Source of the DNA: Campylobacter concisus ATCC 51562
GTDB lineage: Bacteria > Campylobacterota > Campylobacteria > Campylobacterales > Campylobacteraceae
Direction of reading: 5' to 3'
Assembly: GCF_000466745.1 (NCBI RefSeq)
Contig: NZ_ANNI01000007.1
Coordinates: 1-64,000 of the forward strand
DNA length: 64,000 nucleotides
How positions within the stretch are numbered: the stretch's first letter is position 1; each line of letters opens with the position of its first letter. Positions 9,574 through 18,666 of this stretch are shown here, piece after piece. A program made the translations under genes and the position numbers. The notes below the pieces were generated by a model. It made no database searches. It was not told the DNA's origin and saw only the letters and a list, made by a program, of their open reading frames with translations.

Positions 9574-10113
9574 TTATCTATACTCAATCTGCGAAGTAAG
9601 ATCGTCATTTTTAAAAATTTTTAAAATCATTTTTGCAAAATTTGAGCCAACAATTGCACTAAGCTCATATCTTGTGTCTGAATTTGGCTCTTCAAAAATA
9701 AATACGCCAAGCTCCTCAACGTATTCTTTTTTGACAAATTTATCAAATATAAATGAAAGAATGTAATCGCTCTTTGGAAGCCTAATATAGCTTATATCAG
9801 CCCCATCCAAGATAGCATGAAGCAATAGCTTTTTTTTAAGTAATATATCAGCAAAATACGCTGCATTCTCTCTTGAGCTTTGTGTTTTTGATAGTTTGCT
9901 TGCTGGAAGAGCGAGCCTATCTATATCATTTGTTTTTAAGCAAGATATGCCAAAGATATTAAGAAATTCTTCATTTTGTGAATCTTTTAAAAGATCTTGT
10001 ATTTTTTGATTACAAATTTTAGGATATTCAGCTTTTTCAAAATAACTTTTAATGTCAGCCGTCCCAATAGCAAAGGCATTTAATGATAAAAATATAATAA
10101 GTAAAAATTTCAC
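9574..10113 (-). CDS. Secreted protein of unknown function in the Cts operon
   Basis: A 179-residue protein I do not recognise. It begins with a Sec-type signal peptide (hydrophobic residues 3-15, likely cleaved after AFA), has two cysteines about 22 residues apart (KICNQ and GISCLK), and is otherwise mixed helical. The start is GTG at 10113, overlapping the stop of the preceding gene (GTGA). Its position between the ctsX-position gene and ctsE, with overlaps on the upstream side, makes a role as a periplasmic component of the DNA-uptake machine likely. That is inference from position only. Confidence 0.7.
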   Translation of the reverse strand: MKFLLIIFLSLNAFAIGTADIKSYFEKAEYPKICNQKIQDLLKDSQNEEFLNIFGISCLKTNDIDRLALPASKLSKTQSSRENAAYFADILLKKKLLLHAILDGADISYIRLPKSDYILSFIFDKFVKKEYVEELGVFIFEEPNSDTRYELSAIVGSNFAKMILKIFKNDDLTSQIEYR

Positions 10114-10988
10114 AACGTATCACTTTTTATCTTATTTATTAGCTCATTTATCTCGGGCTTATTTTTATTTTTATTATATTCTTCTAATGCGCGCAAGGCA
10201 TCATCTTTTTGTTTTAGCATATATTTTGCCTTAGCAAACATGACCCAAGACTCCTCAATGCTACTATCTAAATTATTTGCCGATAGTGCCCATTTTATAG
10301 TGTCGCTATATCTTTTATCTTGATAGCATTTTCTTGCTATTTTAAGGGCTATTTCTGGATTTTTATTTTTATTAAAATCTTCCTTTAGTATAGAAATTTC
10401 ATTGTTTTCACTTGAAATTTGAATATCAATTTTTGGCTTTGCCTTTGGTTCTAATTCTATTATTTCTTCATTTGGTAAAGGCTGTTCATTTTGCATATTT
10501 TCATTTTCAGTTGGTAAATTTAGCTTTAACCAACCGCCACCGCTTCTTTGCTTTTTATCTGCTGTCTGCTCTTTGTTATCTTCATTTAATTTTATGGATT
10601 GTTCTAGCTTTTTGGCTATTTTCTCAGCAAGCTCATCTTGCTTCTTATCTGATTCAAACCTCTCTTTTGCCTGCTCACTTTTTTGTTTGCCATCTTCTAA
10701 AATATTTTTGCTGACATTAGTTTCAGCAAAGGTCATGTTCTTTTCTTTTATATCTGTTTGTATTGTCAAATTTTTCTCAACTAAAGTTGGAGTATCGGTT
10801 GTCTCTTTTTCGTTTTTAGCATTTGAGAAAAATAAAAAAGCACCAAAGATAAAAGCAATTAGCAAGGTTGTAATAATTAAAAGACCTAGCTTTTTATGTG
10901 ACAACAATTTTAAAAGGCTATTTTTATTCTTTTTTTCGTACTCTTCATAAAGCTTTTCTAGCCTTTGAATTTCTTGTAATTCAAGCAT
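10110..10988 (-). CDS. Bitopic membrane protein with C-terminal TPR-like region, CtsX position
   Basis: A 292-residue protein with a short cytoplasmic N-terminus, one transmembrane helix at about 32-54, a long charged Lys/Glu-rich periplasmic linker (about 60-200), and a C-terminal repeat region (about 205-290; KNPEIALKIARKCYQDKRY and ALRALEEYNKNK) that looks like tetratricopeptide repeats. It lies directly downstream of the ExeA-like ATPase gene with an 8-nt overlap, the place held by ctsX in C. jejuni, where CtsX is a membrane protein that interacts with CtsP. It is clearly longer than I remember for CtsX, so equivalence is positional and needs a homology check. Confidence 0.65.
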   Translation of the reverse strand: MLELQEIQRLEKLYEEYEKKNKNSLLKLLSHKKLGLLIITTLLIAFIFGAFLFFSNAKNEKETTDTPTLVEKNLTIQTDIKEKNMTFAETNVSKNILEDGKQKSEQAKERFESDKKQDELAEKIAKKLEQSIKLNEDNKEQTADKKQRSGGGWLKLNLPTENENMQNEQPLPNEEIIELEPKAKPKIDIQISSENNEISILKEDFNKNKNPEIALKIARKCYQDKRYSDTIKWALSANNLDSSIEESWVMFAKAKYMLKQKDDALRALEEYNKNKNKPEINELINKIKSDTL

Positions 10989-11808
10989 GAATTATTCCTG
11001 TATCAAGTGCAGACATTGTCAAAATTTTAATATTTGCATCCTCGCTACTTAATTTTGATGGCTGGTTTTGTTCGTAATATTCACAAATTTCATAAAATTT
11101 ATACATAATTTTATTTAGTGTGCGTAGATTTCCACAACAAAGCTCATAGGCTTTGTCATAGTCTTTTTTCTGAAAATTTAGGTATTTATCGTAGCCCTTT
11201 TGTCCTATTTTTCTTTGCAAATAAACTATAATTTCATTCGTGTTTGCACTTCCAAGCTCTATACTCTCCCAAATTCTAGTTTGAAAATAGTCCTTTGCTA
11301 ACACATCTTCATTTTCAGTTTTATGAATAGTAAATAGAAATTTAAATAATCTTGTATCGGCCATTAGCCTTATTTTTTCGATCAATTCAGTAGGATAAAG
11401 TTGTGCTTCATCCAAGATGACGACTATTTGGTTTTGTAAAATTTCATCTTTATTTTTAAATTCTTTTGAGTAGTGTGCAACAAAACTTTCAAAATTATTT
11501 ATATTATCAATTTTATTTCCGTATATATCTTCACAAAGAGCTTCTATAAATGTAGCCTCGCTAAAAAAAGGATGCGGGAAAAAAATTAATTTTTTATCCT
11601 TTTGAAGATCAGAGGCTATCTTGTTTAACAAAAAGGTCTTTCCACTACCAGGCTTGCCATAAAAAAGTATAAGCTTTAATGGCTTTTTTAGAGCCGAAAC
11701 GATCTTATTGTAACAAGTGATTGAGTTATCTAGATTAACAAAATCAGCTACTTCGTCTTCGTTGATAAAGATATCTTTTATATCTGTATAAATATTCTTG
11801 TTATTCAT
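10981..11808 (-). CDS. ctsP: ExeA-like AAA ATPase CtsP of the transformation system
   Basis: A 275-residue cytoplasmic P-loop ATPase of the ExeA/AAA type. Walker A is FYGKPGSGKTFLL near residue 50 and Walker B is IVVILDEAQLYP near residue 130, followed by a sensor-type stretch LFKFLFTIHKTE. There is no membrane segment or peptidoglycan-binding domain of the kind found in ExeA itself. It overlaps both neighbours by 8 nt. C. jejuni CtsP is a nucleotide-binding protein needed for transformation and located between ctsD and ctsX, matching this order. Confidence 0.85.
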   Translation of the reverse strand: MNNKNIYTDIKDIFINEDEVADFVNLDNSITCYNKIVSALKKPLKLILFYGKPGSGKTFLLNKIASDLQKDKKLIFFPHPFFSEATFIEALCEDIYGNKIDNINNFESFVAHYSKEFKNKDEILQNQIVVILDEAQLYPTELIEKIRLMADTRLFKFLFTIHKTENEDVLAKDYFQTRIWESIELGSANTNEIIVYLQRKIGQKGYDKYLNFQKKDYDKAYELCCGNLRTLNKIMYKFYEICEYYEQNQPSKLSSEDANIKILTMSALDTGIIHA

Positions 11809-13321
11809 AGATCGTTTTAGAAAAACCTAAGTCTTTTAGTGATTGATTAAGTGGCTTTTTTTTGTCAAAATCAACTACATGAGGAGTGATGACAAAGATA
11901 AGCTCTGTTGTTTTTATATTGTCTCTTGTACTTTTAAAGACGCCACCTATAAGTGGGATGTCAGAAAGAAGAGGTACAGAAGTATTGTTTTTACCCTTTG
12001 TCTGACCTATTAATCCACCAAGAATAATAGTATCACCGCTATCAACTTGGACGACAGTTGAGAGTTTCTTTTGTACTGTATCTGGAGCGATCTCTCTTAA
12101 CGCATTTTGTCTTGTGTCGTCTTCAGCGTATTTGAAGTTACTAAGCGATGGATTGATTCTAAGCATGATTTTATTATTATCAGAAACTTCTGGTAATAAA
12201 TTTAATAATATACCTATAAAAACAGAGTATTGTTTATAAGTAGTTGTCAGCCTATCACTATTGCTGTTTCCATTGTCAGTTTTTTGTTGAACACGGTAGT
12301 TTATATTATCACCAACTGAGATTAGTGCTTGCTGATTATTAAGTGTTGTTACTTTTGGGCTTGATATAACCTTTGTCTTTCCATTTGTTTCAAGAAAATT
12401 TATCATTCCATCAAGGCTGAAATTTAAATTAGCTGCAATATTTAATGTGCGTCCAAATCCATCACTTAGGCTATTGCCTTTATTTGTCCAAGTAGCACTT
12501 GAGCTCGGATTATTTCTTGAATTACCAATGTATGTATTAAACCCGAGTTCAAATTTACTCCAGTCAACACCTTGCTTGTATTCATTATTTAACTCAACTG
12601 AAATAATAGAAACATCAATAATTACTTGTTTTTTTAGTCTTTTTTGCATTTCATCTATATATTTCTCGACACGCTTAAGTTGAGAAGGAGTGGCTGTAAC
12701 AGTGATAAGACCTGCGTTTTGATTTATGATAGGATCAGGTGCTGTGATATGTTCGCTACTATTATTTAAAATAGCTTTGAGCTCAGCATCTAGTTTTTCC
12801 CAAAAGTCAAACCTTTCGGTAGTTTTTATAAGGTTGCTTGAGCCTTGAGAACTATCATCTTGGGAATTATCGCTACTACTTGAGCTACTAGAAATTTCAG
12901 ATGGAGTAGCATCCACTGAAGCTTGGGTGACAGCAGTTCCTTCTCTAATAGAAGTTATATAGTCTAGTTTAAAAATTTGAGTTTTTAAAGATAAAATTTT
13001 TAATACATTATTTGAAAACTCGTAGCTTAAATTTTTCTCACTTAAAAGCAGGTCAAAAACTTCGCTAAGACTCATATTTCTGATATTAACACCAAAAACT
13101 TTATCTTTTAGCTCTGTCTTGCTATAAGTATCCTTTGCAACAATACTAAAGTTACACATCTCTGAAAGCTGATTTAACACATCTACTAGTGCAACATCAT
13201 CTGAAATTTTCATATTAAAATTCTTGCTTAAACAACTACTCTCATTAGCACTAGCATAGTTCATATTCAAGCAAATGAGTGCACCTATTATTAATATTTT
13301 ATTTAATTTTAATCTCAACAT
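11801..13321 (-). CDS. ctsD: Secretin CtsD (GspD/PilQ-like outer-membrane channel)
   Basis: Outer-membrane secretin of the DNA-uptake machine, 506 aa from the preferred ATG at 13321, which has GGAAG 5 nt upstream; an upstream ATG at 13333 has no visible ribosome binding site. A signal peptide ends around NYASA. An N0-type STN domain follows (DVLNQLSEMCNFSIVA), then a Ser-rich linker (about 140-160), a ring-building domain with QKRLKKQVIIDVSIISVEL, and the C-terminal secretin core with TKVISSPKVTTLNNQQA and the terminal SGDTIILGGLIG / VPLLSDIPLIGGVF signatures. There is no lipobox, so targeting may need a separate pilotin. It overlaps ctsP by 8 nt and the upstream gene by 23 nt. Confidence 0.92.
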   Translation of the reverse strand: MLRLKLNKILIIGALICLNMNYASANESSCLSKNFNMKISDDVALVDVLNQLSEMCNFSIVAKDTYSKTELKDKVFGVNIRNMSLSEVFDLLLSEKNLSYEFSNNVLKILSLKTQIFKLDYITSIREGTAVTQASVDATPSEISSSSSSSDNSQDDSSQGSSNLIKTTERFDFWEKLDAELKAILNNSSEHITAPDPIINQNAGLITVTATPSQLKRVEKYIDEMQKRLKKQVIIDVSIISVELNNEYKQGVDWSKFELGFNTYIGNSRNNPSSSATWTNKGNSLSDGFGRTLNIAANLNFSLDGMINFLETNGKTKVISSPKVTTLNNQQALISVGDNINYRVQQKTDNGNSNSDRLTTTYKQYSVFIGILLNLLPEVSDNNKIMLRINPSLSNFKYAEDDTRQNALREIAPDTVQKKLSTVVQVDSGDTIILGGLIGQTKGKNNTSVPLLSDIPLIGGVFKSTRDNIKTTELIFVITPHVVDFDKKKPLNQSLKDLGFSKTIYE

Positions 13322-13712
13322 TTTTACTTCCATTTTTTAAAATTAGCTCTTGTTTTTCATCACCTTTTACTAAAAAAACACTATTTTTAGTAATGTTGGT
13401 TATTTTGTAACCATCAACAATATCACCGACAGCATACCACTTGGAATCAATATTTGCTTTGTTTAATAAAATTGCTTTTAAACTAAGCCCTTTTGAAGCT
13501 TGAGTGACAATTGATGAATTTTGATCTGTTATCGTCTTGATAGGTTCTTGTTTAAAAGGATTTTTTATACTAGAAAGCTCAATATCGCTAAGACCGCTTC
13601 TTTTTTCCTTTATTTTTTCAAAAATTTTATCATAAGAGTCCATTTCCTCTTGAAGCTGATTAGCAAAAGCAATATTTAAAAATAAAAAAGCCAATAAAAT
13701 TTTTATTTTCAT
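13299..13712 (-). CDS. PilP/GspC-like small envelope protein (CtsR position)
   Basis: A 137-residue protein directly upstream of the secretin. The ATG at 13712 overlaps the stop of the PilO-like gene (TAATG), with a G-rich ribosome binding site in that gene's end; an in-frame TTG 18 nt earlier has no such site. A signal peptide or anchor covers residues 1-17. Residues about 60-137 carry a PilP/GspC homology-region pattern: GLSLKAILLNKANIDSKWY, then VGDIVDGYKITNI, a strand with SVFLVKGD, and ELILKNG. In type II and type IV systems this domain links the inner-membrane platform to the secretin. In C. jejuni the gene before ctsD is ctsR; equivalence is by position and size. Confidence 0.75.
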   Translation of the reverse strand: MKIKILLAFLFLNIAFANQLQEEMDSYDKIFEKIKEKRSGLSDIELSSIKNPFKQEPIKTITDQNSSIVTQASKGLSLKAILLNKANIDSKWYAVGDIVDGYKITNITKNSVFLVKGDEKQELILKNGSKNVEIKIK

Positions 13713-14359
13713 TAGTATTTCATCCCCCAAACAGATATTGAGATCTTAGCGCCAAGCTCTTTTTGGGTAGAATTTACATCCATTTTATGAAGATCAACTA
13801 CTAGCTTTGATTCTTCAAGGCCATTTATATATGAAAGCATATCTTTAAAACCTCCCAAAAATGTCAAGTCAATATTTAAAATTTGCTCAATCTTTTGGAA
13901 ATTTGGCTCTTTTATATCGCTTTTTAACTCTAAAATTTTTATATTATTTTGCTTTGCTAAAGATACGATGTTGTCTAAAAAATTTGCCCAATTTTGATCG
14001 TTAAATAATAAAAATGATAGTTCTTTTAGCTTTGAATCAAAATGAGCATTAAATTTTAAAACACTAGAGTATTTGCCTTTAAGCGTTTCAAGTATTTTTG
14101 ACTCTTCATTTATTTTAAAATTTTTATCCCCACTAGGTGAGCTAGTTGATCTTAAATAATCTCTTGTTCTTGAAAGATCATTGCTAATTTTAGTATGCGC
14201 ATTAAGTCTTTCATCATAAAAATCTTGCGACGGATCAAAGCAAAGCATATAAACAATATAAATAATAATTAAAGCTGAACCCAAAAAAATTATATTTGTT
14301 TCGCTTTGCTTTTTTGCATCAAAATACTTATCTATTTTACTTAAAACGTCTTGTCTCAT
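13712..14359 (-). CDS. PilO/GspM-like inner-membrane protein
   Basis: A 215-residue bitopic membrane protein: a short cytoplasmic N-terminus, a transmembrane helix at about 23-41 (IIFLGSALIIIYIVYMLCF), a coiled-coil stretch to about residue 85, then a ferredoxin-like periplasmic domain (LNIDLTFLGGFKDMLSYINGLEESKLVVDLHKM). This architecture and the place between PilN- and PilP-like genes identify it as the PilO-type alignment subunit. It is coupled to the upstream gene by an ATGA overlap. Primary sequence similarity to PilO is expected to be low. Confidence 0.75.
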   Translation of the reverse strand: MRQDVLSKIDKYFDAKKQSETNIIFLGSALIIIYIVYMLCFDPSQDFYDERLNAHTKISNDLSRTRDYLRSTSSPSGDKNFKINEESKILETLKGKYSSVLKFNAHFDSKLKELSFLLFNDQNWANFLDNIVSLAKQNNIKILELKSDIKEPNFQKIEQILNIDLTFLGGFKDMLSYINGLEESKLVVDLHKMDVNSTQKELGAKISISVWGMKY

Positions 14360-15876
14360 TGTCTAATCTCTATACTTATATTGCTTTCATACTCGTTGTT
14401 TTGTTTATCTTCTTTAATTTTTTTTGTATTTACTGAATATTTAGGCATCTTGCTAATATCTTTTATTAGCTGCGTAATCCTTTTTTCATTATCGCTAACA
14501 ACCGTTACAGTTAAATTTTTATCGTTATTTTTAATATTTGTTATAAAAACGCTATTGTTATTTATCATATCGGTAATTTCAAAAAGATTTAAACCTTTCA
14601 TTACGTAATGATCTTTTTTGTTTTCAATTTCTTGAAGCAACCCTTTTCTAAAATTTAACTTCTCTTCCTCTTTGTCAGTTAATCCTTTTATATCATTTTG
14701 ATCTTTCTTTAGTCTTTCAAGAGTATTTCTTATTTGTGCTGCTTGCGCATTAAGCACATCAAGCTCATCACTTAGTCTTTGCGAATCTGCCTCTAAAATA
14801 CTGCCAGCTATATAATTATAAAGTGGATAGGACATGCTTAGGCAAAAAGCGGCAGCACATGTCAGTATAAATTTACCACTTTTTCTTTTTGTGAACGGAT
14901 CAGGCCTAAGCAAATTTGAGAAGTTAAAATCAGCATTAAAGGCCTCTTTTTTGTAAAAATTTGCATATAAAGCCATCATGTTATATCGTTCACTAATGGC
15001 TAAATTTTTAGAATTTATTACAGTACTTGTATTTAATTTCGTAGCATTTGTGCCAAGCTTTGTATTGATAAATTTTTCAAAACGCTCTATTTTATAGTCG
15101 CAGTCAATATAGATATTTTTTATATTTATGCTATAGATTCTATTGACAACATTTATCGTGTCATTTACGTAAAATATGTAGTCCTCAAAAACAGTATTTA
15201 GATCGTAGCTAAAGCCTTCTTCATTGCTATCTAAAAGTCCTCTTGTCTTTAGGATATTCAAAAAGCTTTCTAGGCTTACTCTTTCGCCACTTTGCTCTAT
15301 AAATTTATCTTTTAGATAATTTAGTGTGTATCTTAAACCTCTTGATGTAAGGTATTCTCCATTTACATAAATGCTTATAAATGCTTCATCGGCCCTAAAT
15401 GTCAAAAAACAATCACTCTGAGTGCTAGGAAGTAAGCCCTTTTTATAGATAGCACTATATAAGAGTGGCTCTACAACGACATAATCTATAAAAGGTACTC
15501 TTTTAGAAATATTTTTAAAAATTTTATTTATCGTTTCGTTTGTAGCAATAAAAACATTAAAAATTCTATCTTCTTTTTCAACATTGCTTTCAAAATAAAC
15601 TATTTTATAGTCAATCGCAGGATCAAGAGAGAGCTCTTCGTAAATTTTGATAGAGATATTGTTTTCAATATCCTCATCATCTATTGTTCTTGAGATGTTT
15701 ATGGTAGCTGTTATTATATCTTTGTACTCAATATAAGATATAAAAAAGTCTCGCTTTAGAATATTCTTTGAAAGACTTAGCGTATCGACATTGCTATTAG
15801 AAAATCTAAAACCTTCATATTCATAAGGATCTAGTGTAACGATTGGATTATCGTTAATTTTTCTAAGCTTTAACAT
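14356..15876 (-). CDS. Fused PilM-PilN-like alignment protein
   Basis: A 506-residue protein that appears to join two pilus alignment subunits. Residues 1-315 have the size and alternating strand/helix pattern of the actin-like PilM/GspL cytoplasmic domain (DYVVVEPLLYSAI and FLTFRADEAFISIYVNGEY). Residues 319-326 (FSNLLRPD) resemble the conserved INLLP motif with which PilN binds PilM. A transmembrane helix follows at about 336-357, then a coiled coil (360-425) and a PilN-like ferredoxin-type domain (about 425-506). It is the first gene of the Cts run and lies 59 nt after era, with a GAGG ribosome binding site. As I recall, C. jejuni keeps a homolog (Cj0660c region) beside era, apart from its cts genes. 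Confidence 0.72.
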   Translation of the reverse strand: MLKLRKINDNPIVTLDPYEYEGFRFSNSNVDTLSLSKNILKRDFFISYIEYKDIITATINISRTIDDEDIENNISIKIYEELSLDPAIDYKIVYFESNVEKEDRIFNVFIATNETINKIFKNISKRVPFIDYVVVEPLLYSAIYKKGLLPSTQSDCFLTFRADEAFISIYVNGEYLTSRGLRYTLNYLKDKFIEQSGERVSLESFLNILKTRGLLDSNEEGFSYDLNTVFEDYIFYVNDTINVVNRIYSINIKNIYIDCDYKIERFEKFINTKLGTNATKLNTSTVINSKNLAISERYNMMALYANFYKKEAFNADFNFSNLLRPDPFTKRKSGKFILTCAAAFCLSMSYPLYNYIAGSILEADSQRLSDELDVLNAQAAQIRNTLERLKKDQNDIKGLTDKEEEKLNFRKGLLQEIENKKDHYVMKGLNLFEITDMINNNSVFITNIKNNDKNLTVTVVSDNEKRITQLIKDISKMPKYSVNTKKIKEDKQNNEYESNISIEIRQ

Positions 15877-15935
15877 AAAAATTTACCTCATAATGCTCTA
15901 ATTGGGCTGTATTTTAATATTTTTACAATAAAAAA

Positions 15936-16805
15936 TCAATAACCAATTATTTTATTAAGGCTCTTTTCTTCTTTACTCCAGCCTTTTTTAACGACTACAT
16001 CGAGCTTTAAAAAGACCTTTGATCCGGTTAAATTTTGTATTAACTTTCTTGCAAAAATTCCTATTCGTTTTATCGTTTCACCATTCTTACCGATGATCAT
16101 ACTTTTATGAATTTCACGCTCAGTGATGATGCTCGCATAAATTTCAGTTATGCCAGGTTTTTCTTTTACGCTTTTTATGATCGCATCGCTAAGATATGGG
16201 ACCTCATCGCTTAAATTTTCATAGATCGCTTCAAGTATAAATTCTCTAAAAATTTCTTTTTCATTTGTTGAAGTAAGAAATTCCGGATCGTAAAAATACT
16301 CATGCTCTGGCAAAAGCTTACAAATTTCATCAAGAAGCGGCTTTTTATAGGTTGGCTGCTTGGTGCTAAAGGTAAGCAAAGCTGTAAATTTATCTTGAAA
16401 TTTTTGATACTTAGTGATCTTTTCAAGCACTTTTGCGTTTGAGCTCTCATCGACTTTTGTTAGCACTAAGATGTGTGGTTTTTCAGGATTTAAAGCTAGA
16501 AATTTTTCATAGTCACTTGTATCATCATGAATAGGCGCTAAAAATACGATAAGATCGCAGTCTCCCATCGATTTTATTGCTTGGCTAATTAGTAATTGAT
16601 TTATCGCCTTGTTGCTCTCGTGAAGTCCAGGTGTGTCGGTGAAGATGATCTGATCTTCACCGTTCATTACTATACCATTTATCTTTCTGCGGGTTGCATT
16701 TTGCTTGTGCGAAACAATGGCGATCTTTTCGTTTAACAAAGCATTTAAAAACGAGCTTTTGCCAGCATTTGTGCGTCCTATGATGCTAACAAAGCCTGAT
16801 TTCAA
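15936..16805 (-). CDS. era: GTPase Era
   Basis: Ribosome-associated GTPase for 30S maturation; binds 16S rRNA through its KH domain. The 289 residues include G1 GRTNAGKSS, the switch II motif [11 protein letters not shown]4 LTKVDES and the C-terminal KH domain with [14 protein letters not shown]. The start is TTG at 16805, overlapping the hslU stop (TTGA), with GAGG about 8 nt upstream, so it is coupled to hslU. The order argG-rplI-hslV-hslU-era is one I remember from C. jejuni. Confidence 0.96.
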   Translation of the reverse strand: MKSGFVSIIGRTNAGKSSFLNALLNEKIAIVSHKQNATRRKINGIVMNGEDQIIFTDTPGLHESNKAINQLLISQAIKSMGDCDLIVFLAPIHDDTSDYEKFLALNPEKPHILVLTKVDESSNAKVLEKITKYQKFQDKFTALLTFSTKQPTYKKPLLDEICKLLPEHEYFYDPEFLTSTNEKEIFREFILEAIYENLSDEVPYLSDAIIKSVKEKPGITEIYASIITEREIHKSMIIGKNGETIKRIGIFARKLIQNLTGSKVFLKLDVVVKKGWSKEEKSLNKIIGY

Positions 16806-18124
16806 AGTATGTACCTCGCTAGATCTTGATTCTCAACCACGTCTTTTAGGCGCTCTTTTACGAGCTCTTTTGTCACATTTATCTTCTCGCCGCTCTTTTC
16901 GCTAGCTTCAAAGCTGATATCTTCTATCACGCGCTCGATCACCGTATGAAGGCGTCTAGCACCGATGTCTTCCATCTTTTCATTTGCTGCGTGAGCGATC
17001 CTTGCTATCTCTTTTATCGCTTCATCGTCAAATTCTAGCTCGACATTTTCAGTTGAAAGAAGTGCGATATATTGTTTTAAAAGCGAATTTTTTGGCTGAG
17101 TTAAAATTTGATAAAGCGCGTCCTCATCAAGGCTATCAAGCTCCACTCTTAGTGGAAAACGGCCTTGAAGCTCTGGGATGAGATCGCTTGGTTTGCTTAT
17201 ATGAAAGGCACCAGCCGCGATAAACAAAATGTGATCTGTCTTTAAATTTCCAAATTTAGTATTTACGTTTGAGCCTTCAACGATAGGTAGTAAATCTCTT
17301 TGTACGCCTTCTTTACTAGGATCTTGCCTGTTTGAGCTACCTGAGCCAACGGCTACTTTATCGATCTCGTCTATAAAGATGATACCTTCGTTTTCAGCTC
17401 TTCTTAAAGCCTCAGTTTTTATGCTCTCAAGGTCTAAAATTTTATCATTTGCTTCGCTTTGAAGAGCTTTTTTAGCGTCTTTTACCTTCATCTCTTTTTT
17501 GATGTTTTTACCGCCGATGCCAATTATCTTTATAAAGCTCTCTTGCATCTGCGCCATATCAGGTGGCACATTTGAGCCAGCTTCAAGTGGGTTTTGCTGC
17601 ACCTCGATCTCGATACTTAGCTCGTCAAGCTCGCCGTTTCTTAGTCTATTTAACATTTTTTCATAGCTCTTTGCGTACTCTGCTTGTTTCTCTTCACTCG
17701 CACCTTTTGGAAGTGGTGGAAGTAGCTTTGAGACGATCTTTTCTTCGATGTAGGCGTTGATTTTATCTTGATTTTTCTCGCTTTGCTCGTTTTTTACGAG
17801 ATTATATGAGGCCATTGCAAGGTCTCTTACCATGCTCTCAACGTCACGACCAACAAAGCCAACCTCGGTATATTTGCTAGCTTCAACCTTGATAAATGGC
17901 AGTCCCATCATCTTTGAAAGACGCCTTGCGATCTCAGTTTTACCAACACCAGTTGAGCCGATCATCAAAATGTTTTTTGGCATGATGTCATCTTGCAAGC
18001 TCTTTTCAAGCTTCATACGGCGATAGCGGTTACGAAGTGCAATCGCTATGATCTTTTTGGCGTCCTTTTGACCGATCACATAGTCATCTAAAAATTTAAC
18101 AATTTCTCTTGGTGTTAAGTTCAT
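16802..18124 (-). CDS. hslU: ATP-dependent protease ATPase subunit HslU
   Basis: AAA+ unfoldase that feeds the HslV peptidase. The start is ATG at 18124 ([16 protein letters not shown], 440 aa), the canonical HslU N-terminus; a longer reading frame upstream runs into hslV and is not needed. Walker A is GSTGVGKTE, Walker B is IIFIDEID, and the pore motif GYVG-type loop appears as [10 protein letters not shown]. The C-terminus ends in ARYIL, the tail that docks into HslV. It lies 8 nt downstream of hslV. Confidence 0.96.
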   Translation of the reverse strand: MNLTPREIVKFLDDYVIGQKDAKKIIAIALRNRYRRMKLEKSLQDDIMPKNILMIGSTGVGKTEIARRLSKMMGLPFIKVEASKYTEVGFVGRDVESMVRDLAMASYNLVKNEQSEKNQDKINAYIEEKIVSKLLPPLPKGASEEKQAEYAKSYEKMLNRLRNGELDELSIEIEVQQNPLEAGSNVPPDMAQMQESFIKIIGIGGKNIKKEMKVKDAKKALQSEANDKILDLESIKTEALRRAENEGIIFIDEIDKVAVGSGSSNRQDPSKEGVQRDLLPIVEGSNVNTKFGNLKTDHILFIAAGAFHISKPSDLIPELQGRFPLRVELDSLDEDALYQILTQPKNSLLKQYIALLSTENVELEFDDEAIKEIARIAHAANEKMEDIGARRLHTVIERVIEDISFEASEKSGEKINVTKELVKERLKDVVENQDLARYIL

Positions 18125-18132
18125 TTTCTCTC

Positions 18133-18666
18133 TTATTCTAAAACATAAGTTTTGATGTTCGTATTTGTATAGATGCAAATTTCGCCGGCGATCTTGAGGC
18201 TCTCTTTGACTAGCTCCTCTTCGTCTATATCGGCAAATTTATCTAAGGCACGGGCCGCTGAAAGTGCGTAGTTACCACCACTTCCGATAGCTGCTATCTT
18301 GCCATCTTCTGGTTCTACAACATCTCCAGTGCCACTAAGTAAGAAAATTTTATCCCTATCAAGCACAAGCATCATCGCCTCAAGCTTTCTTAGATACTTG
18401 TCTTTGCGCCACTCTTTACTAAATTCTATAACCGCTTTTAGCAAATCGCCCTTTGTATGCTCTAAATTTTTCTCAAACATATCAAAAAGATTAAACGCGT
18501 CAGCAGTGCTACCAGCAAAGCCAGCTAGGACTTTGCCGTTGTGAATTTTGCGGATTTTAACGGCATTGCCTTTTAAGACAGTATTGCCAAAACTCACTTG
18601 TCCGTCGCCGCCGATGACAGATTTATTTTTGCCTTTGTAGGCTAAGATGGTTGTCGCATGAAACAT
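18133..18666 (-). CDS. hslV: ATP-dependent protease peptidase subunit HslV
   Basis: Threonine peptidase of the HslVU complex, 177 aa. The mature N-terminus is the Thr-Thr pair after a 4-residue propeptide ([12 protein letters not shown]), with the catalytic Lys in the [11 protein letters not shown] segment and [10 protein letters not shown] as a family signature. The ribosome binding site AAGGAGAG precedes the ATG. It is directly downstream of rplI and upstream of hslU. Confidence 0.96.
   Translation of the reverse strand: MFHATTILAYKGKNKSVIGGDGQVSFGNTVLKGNAVKIRKIHNGKVLAGFAGSTADAFNLFDMFEKNLEHTKGDLLKAVIEFSKEWRKDKYLRKLEAMMLVLDRDKIFLLSGTGDVVEPEDGKIAAIGSGGNYALSAARALDKFADIDEEELVKESLKIAGEICIYTNTNIKTYVLE

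Noticed and set aside
6578..15876. True type II secretion or type IV pilus locus
   Set aside because: No pilin, prepilin peptidase, PilT or secreted effector is linked, and gene order matches the Campylobacter transformation genes better.
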